DNA from: Cytophagaceae bacterium
GTDB taxonomy: Bacteria; Bacteroidota; Bacteroidia; Cytophagales; Flexibacteraceae
Assembly: GCA_027490155.1 (NCBI GenBank)
Contig: JAIXYP010000025.1
Coordinates: forward strand, 22,668 to 86,667
DNA: 64,000 nt
Direction: 5' to 3'
Numbering within the stretch: the stretch's first letter is position 1; every line of letters starts with the position of its first letter. This document shows, piece by piece, positions 54,509 through 63,240 of this stretch. The notes beneath the pieces were generated by a model. It saw only the letters and a program-made list of their open reading frames with translations, searched no databases and was not told the DNA's origin. The translations under genes were made by a program, and so were the position numbers.

Positions 54509-56866
54509 ATGTCAATCACTTCATTGGCGCTAGGGAACGTGCGCCACAAAAAACGCAGTACAAACCTGAATGTAATGTTGGCAAAAGCGCTCGGGCAGGC
54601 CCTTGGTTTGGTAGCCTGCCTAGCGTTTCCGACGTGGGTCTGGGCACAAACTGGCAACATAAGCAACACGGCAACTGATGCCCAAGTGGAAGCACTATTG
54701 CGGCAGATGACTATCGAGGAAAAAATCGGCCAGATGACACAGATTACGATGGGTGTCTTTGTCGATAATACCAAAAAAGAAATGGTCCTGAAGCCTGAAG
54801 GCCTCAGGAAAGCGATCCTAGAGTACAAAGTTGGCTCTATCCTGAACAATGCGCAAGACCATGCGCAAACGGTGCAGGAGTGGCACACAATCATCAAAAC
54901 GATCCAAGATATCGCAACCAAAGAAGGTCGGCTAAAGGTGCCTGTGCTTTACGGGGTCGATGCCATCCATGGGGCGACTTATATCAGCAATAGTGTGCTG
55001 TTTCCGCAGCAGCTCGGCATTGGCTGTGCCCGCAACCGGACATTTGCCCAACAGATGGGTCGCATCACGGCAGCCAGCACAAGGGCCTCAGGTGTGAGGT
55101 GGAACTTCGCCCCCGTACTGGATGTAGCCCGAAGCCCGCTGTGGTCACGTTTCCCAGAGACTTTTGGCGAAAGTACCTATCTGGTACGTGAGCTCGGTGT
55201 TGCCAATATTGTGGCAGCGCAAGGTGGCAATGTGGCCAACCCAACATCAGTGGCAGCCTGCATGAAACACTTTTTGGGCTACAGCGCCACCAACTCGGGC
55301 AAGGACCGCACAACAGCATCTTTGTCAGAGCGGGATATGCGTGAGACATTTTTGCCACCTTTTAGGGCGGCAGTCCGCGCTGGTGCCAAGACAGTTATGA
55401 TCAATAGTGGAGATCTGAACGGTATCCCCGTGCATGCCAACAAACGCATCCTGACTGACTTGCTCCGGACCGAACTGGGCTTCGAAGGCTTAGCGGTGAC
55501 CGACTGGGAGGACATCGTGAAGCTGAACACCCGCCATAAGGTTGCACCTACGCTCAAAGAAGCCGTCTTGATGGCCATCGAGGCAGGTGTGGATATGAGC
55601 ATGGTGCCGTACGACTACAACTTCTGCATCCTGATGGCGGAGCTGGTCAAAGAAGGCAAAATCACCGAAACGCGGCTGGACTTATCCGTTCGGCGGATCC
55701 TCAAGCTCAAATATGAGCTTGGCCTGATGACCAATGCCTACCCTGAGCCAGTTGCAATGCCGAACCTCTATCCTAAGGAGGCAGAGGCAATCAGCCTAAA
55801 TGCTGCACGTGAGGCCCTAGTGCTGCTCAAAAACGATAACAACACCTTGCCAATCCCGACAGGCAAAAAGGTCTTGGTCGTGGGCCCAACGGCTGATCAT
55901 CTACCTTCCTTACATGGTAGCTGGTCCTACACTTGGCAGGGCACAGATGTGAGTCAATACCCAACCTCTACCAAGTCCATCTTGGCGGCTATGAGGCTCA
56001 AGTTTGGTGCACAAAACGTGAGTTATCTACAAGGTGCTGATCTTAAAGACAAAGAAAAGAACACCAGTGTTGAGCTCTTGAAAGCTGCTCAAACTGCGGA
56101 CTACATGGTGGTCTGCCTTGGTGAGGATGGCTATGCTGAGATCCCGGGCAACATCAATGACCTCAACTTGCCGATGGTGCAGACCAACCTTGTAAGGACC
56201 CTAGCAGAAACCAAAAAACCGATTGTCTTGGTCTTGGCCGAAGGTCGCCCAAGGGTGTTTTCGGCGGTGGAGCCAATGGTAAAGTCTGTTGTGTTTGCTC
56301 CTCAGCCTGGGACGATGGGTGGTGTGGCTATTGCGGAGTTGCTAGCTGGTGATCTCAACCCTAGTGGGCGGTTATCGTTCAGCTACCCTAAGCACCCGAA
56401 CGACCTACTGACGCATGATGCCCGCATTGCGGATGTGATGCCTGAAAGCAATAACCTATCTGCCCCTGGGCAGGTGGCACAGTATCAACCCCTCTACCCT
56501 TTTGGTGCTGGTATGAGCTATTCTACCTTCGCCTATGGTGAGGTCAAACTGTCCAAAACCAGTCTCAAAGCAGCTGATGACTCGGTCCTGATCACTGTCA
56601 AGGTGACCAACAAAAGCACACGTGCTGCAAAACATGCCCTTGACCTGATGGTCTCAGACGTATATGCCTCGGTTATCCCGGCCTATCGCCTGCACAAGGG
56701 ATTCATCAAACAAGACCTGATGCCCGGTGAGACGAAGGACTATGTCTTTACGCTCAGGGCCGAAGACCTTTCTGTTGTCAACATCGAGAACAAAACCGTT
56801 GTAGAACCCGGTGAGTTCAGGGTCTTTGTTGCCGACAAGGAAGTACGATTGGACGTTATCCGATAA
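54509..56866 (+). CDS. bglX: GH3 family beta-glucosidase
   Basis: This 785-residue GH3 enzyme has the TIM-barrel and sandwich domains plus a C-terminal fibronectin-like domain. The nucleophile is Asp 332 in GLAVTDWED, and other conserved segments are VPVLYGVDAIHGA and KHFLGYSAT. It would release glucose from oligosaccharides produced by the GH16 enzyme. Two starts are possible: 54509, or 54575, which begins the hydrophobic signal (LGQALGLVACLAFPTWVWAQ) sooner; the longer form supplies the basic n-region and is kept. It is therefore periplasmic. A terminator separates it from the GH16 gene. Confidence 0.92.
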   Translation: MSITSLALGNVRHKKRSTNLNVMLAKALGQALGLVACLAFPTWVWAQTGNISNTATDAQVEALLRQMTIEEKIGQMTQITMGVFVDNTKKEMVLKPEGLRKAILEYKVGSILNNAQDHAQTVQEWHTIIKTIQDIATKEGRLKVPVLYGVDAIHGATYISNSVLFPQQLGIGCARNRTFAQQMGRITAASTRASGVRWNFAPVLDVARSPLWSRFPETFGESTYLVRELGVANIVAAQGGNVANPTSVAACMKHFLGYSATNSGKDRTTASLSERDMRETFLPPFRAAVRAGAKTVMINSGDLNGIPVHANKRILTDLLRTELGFEGLAVTDWEDIVKLNTRHKVAPTLKEAVLMAIEAGVDMSMVPYDYNFCILMAELVKEGKITETRLDLSVRRILKLKYELGLMTNAYPEPVAMPNLYPKEAEAISLNAAREALVLLKNDNNTLPIPTGKKVLVVGPTADHLPSLHGSWSYTWQGTDVSQYPTSTKSILAAMRLKFGAQNVSYLQGADLKDKEKNTSVELLKAAQTADYMVVCLGEDGYAEIPGNINDLNLPMVQTNLVRTLAETKKPIVLVLAEGRPRVFSAVEPMVKSVVFAPQPGTMGGVAIAELLAGDLNPSGRLSFSYPKHPNDLLTHDARIADVMPESNNLSAPGQVAQYQPLYPFGAGMSYSTFAYGEVKLSKTSLKAADDSVLITVKVTNKSTRAAKHALDLMVSDVYASVIPAYRLHKGFIKQDLMPGETKDYVFTLRAEDLSVVNIENKTVVEPGEFRVFVADKEVRLDVIR

Positions 56867-56897
56867 ATCGTTTAGTAACAATTGGGTGTTTTTCTGT

Positions 56898-56933
56898 AAA
56901 AGGATGCGAGGGTCTCTCCCGCATCCTTTTTGT
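56898..56933 (+). terminator. Rho-independent terminator after the GH3 gene
   Basis: AAAAGGATGC (56898-56907) pairs with GCATCCTTTT (56921-56930), with inner GGG/CCC pairs and continuing T-rich sequence. It ends the glucan locus; the convergent mutase gene stops about 75 bp further on. Confidence 0.88.
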
Positions 56934-57007
56934 TTATTTGGCAACAAATATGCGGAATAAGCTCAACAACGTATTGCTAGATTGCTGTTTGTAAACCGCT
57001 CCAGATA

Positions 57008-59158
57008 CTAGTCAGCTGGTTGCATGAGGCGGTCCAGGATCTCGGTGGCGGCTAGGGCGATGACCGTGCCTGGGCCATAGATACCTGCCACGCCTGCCTC
57101 GTACAAGAAGTTATAGTCTTGTGGCGGAATCACCCCGCCGACAATGACCAAGATGTCTGGCCTGCCGATCTCAGCCAAGGCTTTGATCAGGGCGGGAACC
57201 AAGGTTTTGTGACCAGCAGCTAGGCTACTGACCCCCACAAGGTGGACGTCGTTTTCCATGGCTTGGCGGGCAACTTCGTCTGGGGTTTGGAACAAGGGCC
57301 CCATATCCACATCAAAGCCTAGGTCGGCAAAGCTGGTCGCGATGACTTTGGCACCACGGTCATGCCCGTCTTGTCCCATCTTAGCGACCAATATGCGTGG
57401 GCGACGGCCATCCATTGCGGCAAATTCATCGGCTTTTTGCCTCGCCAGTCCGAAGGCCTCATTGTCCGAAATCTCGGCACTATAGACCCCAGATATGGCC
57501 CTGATCACAGCCCGATGTCTGCCCCAAACGGCCTCTAGCGCATTGCTGATCTCGCCCAAAGTGGCACGCAGTTTGGCGGCCTCAACGGCTAGGGTTAGGA
57601 GGTTTTGGTCATGGGTCGGAGTGGTGGTGAGGGCGGCTGAAGCGGTCAGGGCGGCTAAGGCAGCTTGCACCTTGGCCTCATCCCGACTGGCACGAACGGC
57701 GGCCAGTTGATCCACCTGTTGTTGACGCACTTGATCGTTATCAATTTCAAGGGTGGCCATGGCTGTCTCACTTGGTAAGCGGAATTTGTTGACCCCGATG
57801 ATGTTATCCTTGCCGCTGTCGATGCGGGCTTGTTTGCGGGCTGCTGCCTCCTCGATGCGCATTTTGGGCAGCCCTGTCTCGATGGCCTTGGTCATCCCAC
57901 CAAGCTCTTCCACTTCCTGAATCAGCGCCCAAGCCTTCTGGACCAGCTCATCGGTCAGCGACTCGACATAATAGCTGCCAGCCCATGGGTCAATGGCGTG
58001 GGTGATGCCTGTCTCGTGCTGGAGGTAAAGCTGGGTATTGCGGGCGATGCGGGCCGAAAAGTCAGTCGGCAGGGCGATGGCCTCGTCTAGCGCATTGGTA
58101 TGCAAGCTTTGGGTATGACCCATGGCAGCGGCCAATGCCTCGACACAGGTGCGGGCTACGTTGTTATAGGGGTCTTGCTCGGTTAGGCTCCATCCGCTGG
58201 TCTGGCAATGGGTGCGTAGGGAAAGGCTCTTGGGGTTGTCGGTGCCGAAGCCCTTGACAATTTTGGCCCAAAGCAAGCGGCCAGCTCGCAGCTTCGCGAT
58301 CTCCATAAAATGGTTCATCCCGATGGCCCAAAAGAAACTCAGTCGTGGGGCAAACTCATCAATCTGCATACCTGCCGCTAGGCCCGTCCGGATGTATTCG
58401 ATGCCATCGGCCAAAGTATAGGCCAGCTCGATGTCAGCCGTGCCGCCCGCCTCATGGATGTGGTAACCACTAATGCTGATGCTATTGAACTTGGGCATCT
58501 GGCGGCTGGTGAACGCAAAAATATCGCTAATGATGCGCATGCTAGCCGCTGGCGGGTAGATGTAGGTATTGCGCACCATGAACTCCTTCAGGATGTCGTT
58601 CTGGATGGTGCCGCTGAGTTGGCCCATGTCCACCCCCTGCTCGGCAGCGGCCACAATGTAGAAGGCCAAAACGGGCAATACGGCTCCGTTCATGGTCATG
58701 GAGACGGACATTTGGTCCAGCGGAATCTGGTCAAACAGGACCTTCATGTCCTCGACGGTGTCAATGGCGACGCCAGCCTTGCCGACATCGCCTGTTACGC
58801 GTGGGTGGTCGGAGTCGTAGCCCCGATGGGTTGGCAAATCGAAGGCAACGCTGAGGCCCTTTTGCCCTGCTGCCAAGTTCCGCCGATAGAAGGCATTGGA
58901 GGCGGTGGCGGTGCTGAACCCTGCATATTGGCGGATTGTCCAGGGCTGGGTGGTGTACATCGGTGCGTAAGGCCCACCCAAAAAGGGCGCCACACCCGGG
59001 CCGAAGCCTAAGTGCCCACAGGTGCTCAGATCAGCAGCGGTGTAAGATGCCTTTAGGGTAATGCCCTCGGCAGTGGTATGGGTAGTGGACGCTACAACAG
59101 GCTGATAGGCGGTGCTGGTAGCATAACCGAAGGGCAGCTGGGTAAAGTCTGGCTTCAT
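57008..59158 (-). CDS. scpA: Methylmalonyl-CoA mutase, large (catalytic) subunit
   Basis: This 716-residue catalytic subunit interconverts methylmalonyl-CoA and succinyl-CoA using adenosylcobalamin, in propionate metabolism. The TIM-barrel part contains the substrate region [18 protein letters not shown] and [18 protein letters not shown]. The C-terminal cobalamin-binding domain has the DxHxxG motif as DGHDRG with His 599, and [15 protein letters not shown], which shows the base-off B12 site. The length matches the full-size subunit. The small subunit, usually encoded just upstream of it, is not present; the neighbouring region is an unrelated cassette array. Confidence 0.95.
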   Translation of the reverse strand: MKPDFTQLPFGYATSTAYQPVVASTTHTTAEGITLKASYTAADLSTCGHLGFGPGVAPFLGGPYAPMYTTQPWTIRQYAGFSTATASNAFYRRNLAAGQKGLSVAFDLPTHRGYDSDHPRVTGDVGKAGVAIDTVEDMKVLFDQIPLDQMSVSMTMNGAVLPVLAFYIVAAAEQGVDMGQLSGTIQNDILKEFMVRNTYIYPPAASMRIISDIFAFTSRQMPKFNSISISGYHIHEAGGTADIELAYTLADGIEYIRTGLAAGMQIDEFAPRLSFFWAIGMNHFMEIAKLRAGRLLWAKIVKGFGTDNPKSLSLRTHCQTSGWSLTEQDPYNNVARTCVEALAAAMGHTQSLHTNALDEAIALPTDFSARIARNTQLYLQHETGITHAIDPWAGSYYVESLTDELVQKAWALIQEVEELGGMTKAIETGLPKMRIEEAAARKQARIDSGKDNIIGVNKFRLPSETAMATLEIDNDQVRQQQVDQLAAVRASRDEAKVQAALAALTASAALTTTPTHDQNLLTLAVEAAKLRATLGEISNALEAVWGRHRAVIRAISGVYSAEISDNEAFGLARQKADEFAAMDGRRPRILVAKMGQDGHDRGAKVIATSFADLGFDVDMGPLFQTPDEVARQAMENDVHLVGVSSLAAGHKTLVPALIKALAEIGRPDILVIVGGVIPPQDYNFLYEAGVAGIYGPGTVIALAATEILDRLMQPAD

Positions 59159-59319
59159 GGTGGTGTCGGGGTTGGTGTAAAAGTAACCCAGAGGTAGCCT
59201 AGAGGGCTATAAGCATGGCCCTAGACCAAGCTACCACGGATTATGAAGCTAAAGGTAAGGCCATCAGATTAAGAAATGATCAGGTACTGACTACAAAATG
59301 TTGCATACTAAACACATAC

Positions 59320-59868
59320 CTAATTAAACAAATAGGAATCATCAAGCATACTTGGGCCAAAATCCAAAAGAGTGTCATCAATAATCCAGATATAGTCTTG
59401 GAACATACGAGGTTGGCCAGGGAAATAATAGTGCGTATGCGCATACAACATACTGATGATTGATTGCATATACGTTAACTGAAATTTTCTTTGATTAGGA
59501 TCAACTCGATAAAAATCCTTAACAACGAATACCACAGCAGACAATGGCTGCTTTACACCCGATACTTCTAGCACAGGTAAATATTTAAGGAACTGGCGAA
59601 ACCACGTCTCCAGTCCCATTTTGTTACCACCCATCTGAAGATAGACGCCCAGCCAAGCTATAACATCATCTATCGAGCGTGAAGACAATACACCAATGGA
59701 TTTTGCGCTTGGATTCCCGCGCATAACGGCTGGATGATGAAAATACACGTGGCTTTTGGCATTGACGCTAAATATTGGATATGATGGGTTACCATCCAAA
59801 CCCAGCAGTAATTCATCTAATAATTTCGATGCCATAAATACCAAATTTGGCTGGAGGTTGATTTTCAT
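59320..59868 (-). CDS. Array cassette, protein C1 (about 182 residues, unknown family)
   Basis: I do not recognise this family. The start at 59868 is chosen because the first residues then align with the other two copies (M-K-I-N-L-Q-P-N against M-L-L-D-L-P-P-N and M-I-I-D-L-G-P-N). It has no signal peptide or membrane segment and is predicted soluble. Shared landmarks with C2 and C3 are an alpha-helix of type L/I-E-x-W-F-x-x-F, a strand such as AVVFVV, a second helix with YAHTHYYFPGQ, and the end FQDYIWIID...DFGPS. It is the last gene of the array, 14 bp behind B1, and ends 162 bp from the start of the mutase gene. Base composition is clearly more AT-rich than the mutase beside it. Confidence 0.8.
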   Translation of the reverse strand: MKINLQPNLVFMASKLLDELLLGLDGNPSYPIFSVNAKSHVYFHHPAVMRGNPSAKSIGVLSSRSIDDVIAWLGVYLQMGGNKMGLETWFRQFLKYLPVLEVSGVKQPLSAVVFVVKDFYRVDPNQRKFQLTYMQSIISMLYAHTHYYFPGQPRMFQDYIWIIDDTLLDFGPSMLDDSYLFN

Positions 59869-59882
59869 AAACAAGTTGGGGA

Positions 59883-60389
59883 TTAAGACTTAGATAAAAT
59901 TACAAAAACACGCTCTTTACAATAGTCTACCATATAGGTATACTTATAAAGATTATTCCCTTTTTCGGGTGGCCAACTTAGCTCATTTGCAACAATAGAA
60001 TGAAGTCCTCGATGAGCAAACCAAAAAGACATCAAACTAAATGATTCCTTAACCCCATCTGGATATAAATGCGCAAATGGCTCCCAATTTTGAACTTTGA
60101 AAACAACATAGTCTGGACGATCTGATTCTTCACTTAGGGCGAATGCACCGAAAAGCAATTCGAGGGCATCCATACAAAAACTTCGGTCACCAATCGTAAA
60201 AACATTGTATACAAACGCCTGGAGCTGTTGGTGGAGACCAATTAGGTTGTTCCAGTCAAGATCTGGGGTAACCAAACAATCAACCGCCACCATCATCGCC
60301 TTGGCATGTTTTCGTTTAATGGTGTCAACTACTAGGTTGGCCACTAGTGGTGACGCTATCATCGTGTTGCGAGAGATGTTGAGTTGCAT
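59883..60389 (-). CDS. Array cassette, protein B1 (168 residues, unknown family)
   Basis: Unknown family; homologous to B2. The ATG at 60389 is preferred over a GTG at 60416 because it matches the B2 start (M-Q-L-N-I-S-x-N-T-x-x-A-S-P). Conserved landmarks with B2 are the strand-turn PDYVVFKVQNWEPF followed by LYPD, and the C-terminal strand RVFVILSKS. No signal peptide or membrane segment. The leader holds TACCTTTG five nucleotides ahead of the ATG, with a TTG 20 nt further up, which is a near-perfect phylum promoter for a leaderless transcript. Function unknown; expressed with C1 (14-bp gap). Confidence 0.8.
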   Translation of the reverse strand: MQLNISRNTMIASPLVANLVVDTIKRKHAKAMMVAVDCLVTPDLDWNNLIGLHQQLQAFVYNVFTIGDRSFCMDALELLFGAFALSEESDRPDYVVFKVQNWEPFAHLYPDGVKESFSLMSFWFAHRGLHSIVANELSWPPEKGNNLYKYTYMVDYCKERVFVILSKS

Positions 60390-60435
60390 GGGATCAAAGG
60401 TAGGAATACAACACAAAACTTACAACCCAAGCCCC

Positions 60436-61200
60436 TTACCTAGGCACATAAACCTCTGGTGGGCGCAGGCCTGCGTTGATGGAGTCTAGGCGGGCTTTCC
60501 ATTTACGGAAGGGGTGCCAGTAGTTTATTGCTTGGTTGACATTAAATGGTGGGATGGTCGCTATATAGGGCTTGAAAGGCCCAACAAACCTAGTTTGGCC
60601 AGTTGACTTGATACGATTATATGATAATGCTTGGTAAGACATGTCTGGGATACTAATGAAAATAGACTTATTAACTGTATCAATTTTGAGTAGCCGACGA
60701 TCAAAACCTCCCTCACCAATTATTCGACCTATTAAGTCGCCTCGTTCAAGTTGACTGCAAATGATCGTATCATGATTAACATAATAGATCCCCCCACTTT
60801 GTAAATACCCAGTTGAAACCTTCATCAATGTATCCGGATCTAACTTGAAGTGAGGCGCAAACCTAGTTCGCTTAGAAAGGAAAACGTCAATTGAATCATG
60901 CAATATTTTATCAGGCAAGGTTTCCCCGCAATAATGAATAAACCCATATCTTTCAAAGGTGTTATTCGGATAAAACACCAAAATAGAGGTTGTATATAGC
61001 ACTGGACAGTTTATCCTGAGCGAATCACGTCTAGGCGCATCTACCATAATAAAACAACTATTATGGAGCCAATTAGGATGAACAGTCTCCTGACGTTCTA
61101 ATTTTAGAAAAAAGCGGTCAATTTGGGCGTAGTAAATCTCACGCTCGCAACCAAAACAAGCTAAAGCAAATATCGCTACAATTAAAATTGTGGTTCTCAT
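60436..61200 (-). CDS. Array cassette, lipoprotein A1 (254 residues, unknown family)
   Basis: Unknown family; homologous to A2. N-terminal signal IVAIFALACFGC (acylated Cys 18; -3 residue is atypical). The mature part is beta-rich, with landmarks HPNWLHNSC, FYPNNTFERYG, VNHDTIICSQ and a paired strand region IDTVNKSIFISIPD. The last 29 residues, from NYWHPFRKWKARLDSINAG to PPEVYVPR, are identical to A2 although the rest is about one-third identical. It is likely anchored in the outer or inner membrane with the body in the periplasm or outside. It starts 12 bp behind C2 and lies 46 bp upstream of B1. Confidence 0.82.
   Translation of the reverse strand: MRTTILIVAIFALACFGCEREIYYAQIDRFFLKLERQETVHPNWLHNSCFIMVDAPRRDSLRINCPVLYTTSILVFYPNNTFERYGFIHYCGETLPDKILHDSIDVFLSKRTRFAPHFKLDPDTLMKVSTGYLQSGGIYYVNHDTIICSQLERGDLIGRIIGEGGFDRRLLKIDTVNKSIFISIPDMSYQALSYNRIKSTGQTRFVGPFKPYIATIPPFNVNQAINYWHPFRKWKARLDSINAGLRPPEVYVPR
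60438..60525 (-). repeat. 88-bp conserved block, copy in A1
   Basis: Identical to 62336-62423 except for about five mismatches in 88 bp. It covers the last 29 codons of A and includes the stop codon. The flanking DNA is strongly diverged, so the edge is sharp on the upstream side. Confidence 0.9.
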
Positions 61201-61212
61201 CGGAAGTAAAGG

Positions 61213-61761
61213 CTAAAGGTGGTGAAGTGGGCTAATCACACTAGGACCAAAATTGATACTATGGGCATCAATGACAAAAAGGTAATCGCGAAATACCTTT
61301 GACTGATTCGGAATGTCAAAACGGGTGTGGGCATAGCATATTTTGGCCAAAGAGAGGAGGTATCCTAGAGCAAAACCGCCTATCTCGTTGGGATAATTAT
61401 GGACACCATGTACTTCCAAAGTAAGGCAATCAAGCGGTGTGACCTGACCATCAGGATCACGCAGCAAATTGGCTAAGGCATTACAAAAATCAGCGAACCA
61501 ACTTTCTATATGGATTTGATAGGAGCCTTGTGCCAAATAACTTAACAATTGGTTGATAATGCCCTCAAGCGCTTCTAGCTCCGCTGCTGGTAAACTTCTA
61601 CAAATCTGGGCATTTGCCCAATCTTGCCCCATTGATACATACTTAGTGCCGAGCCTAAGCTGCAAAATAAGGGTACCTGGTTTGCTAACTAGCTTTAGTT
61701 TGCGGTATGGCGACCAAAGCGGCTGGAAAAAGATGACATTTGGAGGAAGATCTAACAACAT
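61213..61761 (-). CDS. Array cassette, protein C2 (182 residues, unknown family)
   Basis: Homologous to C1 and C3. Starts MLLDLPPNVIFF. Landmarks: IESWFADFCNALANLL helix, CLTLEVHGV strand, KICYAHTRFDIPNQ helix and C-terminal FRDYLFVIDAHSINFGPSV. Soluble, no signal peptide. 10 bp behind B2, 12 bp ahead of A1. Not recognised outside the array. Confidence 0.8.
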   Translation of the reverse strand: MLLDLPPNVIFFQPLWSPYRKLKLVSKPGTLILQLRLGTKYVSMGQDWANAQICRSLPAAELEALEGIINQLLSYLAQGSYQIHIESWFADFCNALANLLRDPDGQVTPLDCLTLEVHGVHNYPNEIGGFALGYLLSLAKICYAHTRFDIPNQSKVFRDYLFVIDAHSINFGPSVISPLHHL

Positions 61762-61771
61762 ATAAAACTAA

Positions 61772-62281
61772 TTAGGATACAGATAAGATTACCAAATAAC
61801 GAGCATGCCAATATTGGACCGTGCGGAGTAAATCTACGGCGAACTGCGGGTTTTCTTCATCACGATCCGCAAGGCCGCAAATGGTCTTTGCACTAAAATA
61901 ACTCATAAAATAGGACAAGAGCGACGTTGTGGCTGGTGTGGTGTCTGGATAGTACCAAAAGTAAGGTTCCCAATTCTTAACCTTGATCACAAGATAATCG
62001 GGTACGGGATCAAACTTATGCAGTGCAAAATTAACGAGTATATCCTCTAGGCAATTAACGCTTTGGTCACGAAACTCACCATCAGCAACAAAGACTTCTG
62101 ACACAAACCAATCTATGTACTCATCAAGTGTGGTTACTTTCCTATAATCCTTAAACCGAGGTTTGTGGCAATCCACCTCCACCGACAGCAGGTCAGGATA
62201 GTCTTGTTTTAGCGCCTCGAGCAACATACCTTCTGCAAAGGGGCTGGCCATGATGGTGTTATGTGAGATATTTAGCTGCAT
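61772..62281 (-). CDS. Array cassette, protein B2 (169 residues, unknown family)
   Basis: Homologous to B1. The start at 62281 matches B1; a frame starting at 62374 would overlap the A2 coding end by 41 bp and has no support from B1. Landmarks: MQLNISHNTIMASP, LPDYLVIKV-type strand (PDYLVIKVKNWEPYFWYYPD), SLLSYFMSYF helix and RYLVILSVS end. The leader again has TACCTTTG, 5 nt ahead of the ATG. No signal peptide. Confidence 0.8.
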   Translation of the reverse strand: MQLNISHNTIMASPFAEGMLLEALKQDYPDLLSVEVDCHKPRFKDYRKVTTLDEYIDWFVSEVFVADGEFRDQSVNCLEDILVNFALHKFDPVPDYLVIKVKNWEPYFWYYPDTTPATTSLLSYFMSYFSAKTICGLADRDEENPQFAVDLLRTVQYWHARYLVILSVS

Positions 62282-62333
62282 TGGCTCAAAGGTAGGGAAA
62301 ATCACAAATGTACATCCCTTATAACCCAGCCGC

Positions 62334-63107
62334 CTACCTAGGCACATAAACCTCTGGTGGGCGCAGGCCAGCATTTATGGAGTCTAGGCGGGCTTTCCAT
62401 TTGCGGAAAGGGTGCCAGTAGTTGACGGGATCGGACTTATCATAAGGTGGCAGCTTGACTGGGAATGGGAGATAAGGGCCTTCTTTTTTTGTAGTTGGAT
62501 CATGAATGGTACCAAAAGAATTACCACCAATATAATACCTTGGCACCTTCATATATAAAACTCTATATACGGTATCAACAATAAACTTCTCTTGATCAGA
62601 ATAAATAACTCTGCTAAAGTTACCAATCGTTGAACCAGCATCTCGACTATTAGTAATTATGGTATTGGCCCGAAAATGGTACGTATTAAAATCAACATAG
62701 TCCCGTTTAACAATATGGAATGTGTCATTAACCAAGGGATGAGAATACCCTGAATTTGGTATGGGAGTGCGAGCAAGGATTTGGTTGATTTTTATTGACA
62801 ATGTATCTCTAACCCTTTGATCATCAACACTTCCGAATAATGTAAACCAAGTGCCACCCCATGTATTATTCGAGTAAAATATATAAGCATCAACGACAAA
62901 ATACGGCGGCTCTTCAGGCCTGATGCTATTAGTTACCTTTTCTACATGATACCAACAGTTTTCGGACAACCATGATGGGTGAGGACTTTCTGGCACATCA
63001 ATCTTGAGTAAAAGGTTGTCTAGGCTTGCAGGCAGGTAATAGTTTTTGGTGCAGGCGGTGAGGGCCAATGAGAGACTGAACAAGGCCGAAATAACTATCG
63101 CACGCAT
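62334..63107 (-). CDS. Array cassette, lipoprotein A2 (257 residues, unknown family)
   Basis: Homologous to A1. The signal SALFSLSLALTAC is a perfect lipobox (acylated Cys 19). Landmarks: HPSWLSENC, FYSNNTWGG, a beta region with IVDTVYRVLYMKVPRYY, and the C-terminus shared with A1 (identical last 29 residues). Its start lies 133 bp behind C3, unlike the 12-bp C2-A1 junction, and that gap holds a ghost of another A gene. Confidence 0.82.
   Translation of the reverse strand: MRAIVISALFSLSLALTACTKNYYLPASLDNLLLKIDVPESPHPSWLSENCWYHVEKVTNSIRPEEPPYFVVDAYIFYSNNTWGGTWFTLFGSVDDQRVRDTLSIKINQILARTPIPNSGYSHPLVNDTFHIVKRDYVDFNTYHFRANTIITNSRDAGSTIGNFSRVIYSDQEKFIVDTVYRVLYMKVPRYYIGGNSFGTIHDPTTKKEGPYLPFPVKLPPYDKSDPVNYWHPFRKWKARLDSINAGLRPPEVYVPR
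62336..62423 (-). repeat. 88-bp conserved block, copy in A2
   Basis: Counterpart of 60438-60525 (about 94% identical). The A proteins diverge abruptly upstream of it, at the Asn-Tyr-Trp codons. Confidence 0.9.
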
Positions 63108-63172
63108 CGTGGTGGCTGGTTGGTATTGGTTGGTTGGGCTAAGTTAGGAACACGGCATTTAATATACAACCC

Positions 63173-63196
63173 CTACCTAGGCACAAAAACCTCTGG
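63173..63196 (-). pseudogene. Ghost 3-prime end of a lost A gene
   Basis: The minus strand encodes PEVFVPR and a TAG stop, 21 of 22 positions matching the 3-prime ends of A1 and A2, and similarity continues past the stop. It has no open frame upstream; it sits between C3 and A2, where a former A copy has been lost. Confidence 0.75.
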
Positions 63197-63240
63197 GGAT
63201 CCTACCGTTGCCTATGCAACACCAAATCCTAAACCACCAC

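Noticed and set aside
62282..62374. A longer B2 start at 62374
   Set aside because: It would overlap the A2 coding end and has no counterpart in B1, where the frame begins at the MQLNIS Met.
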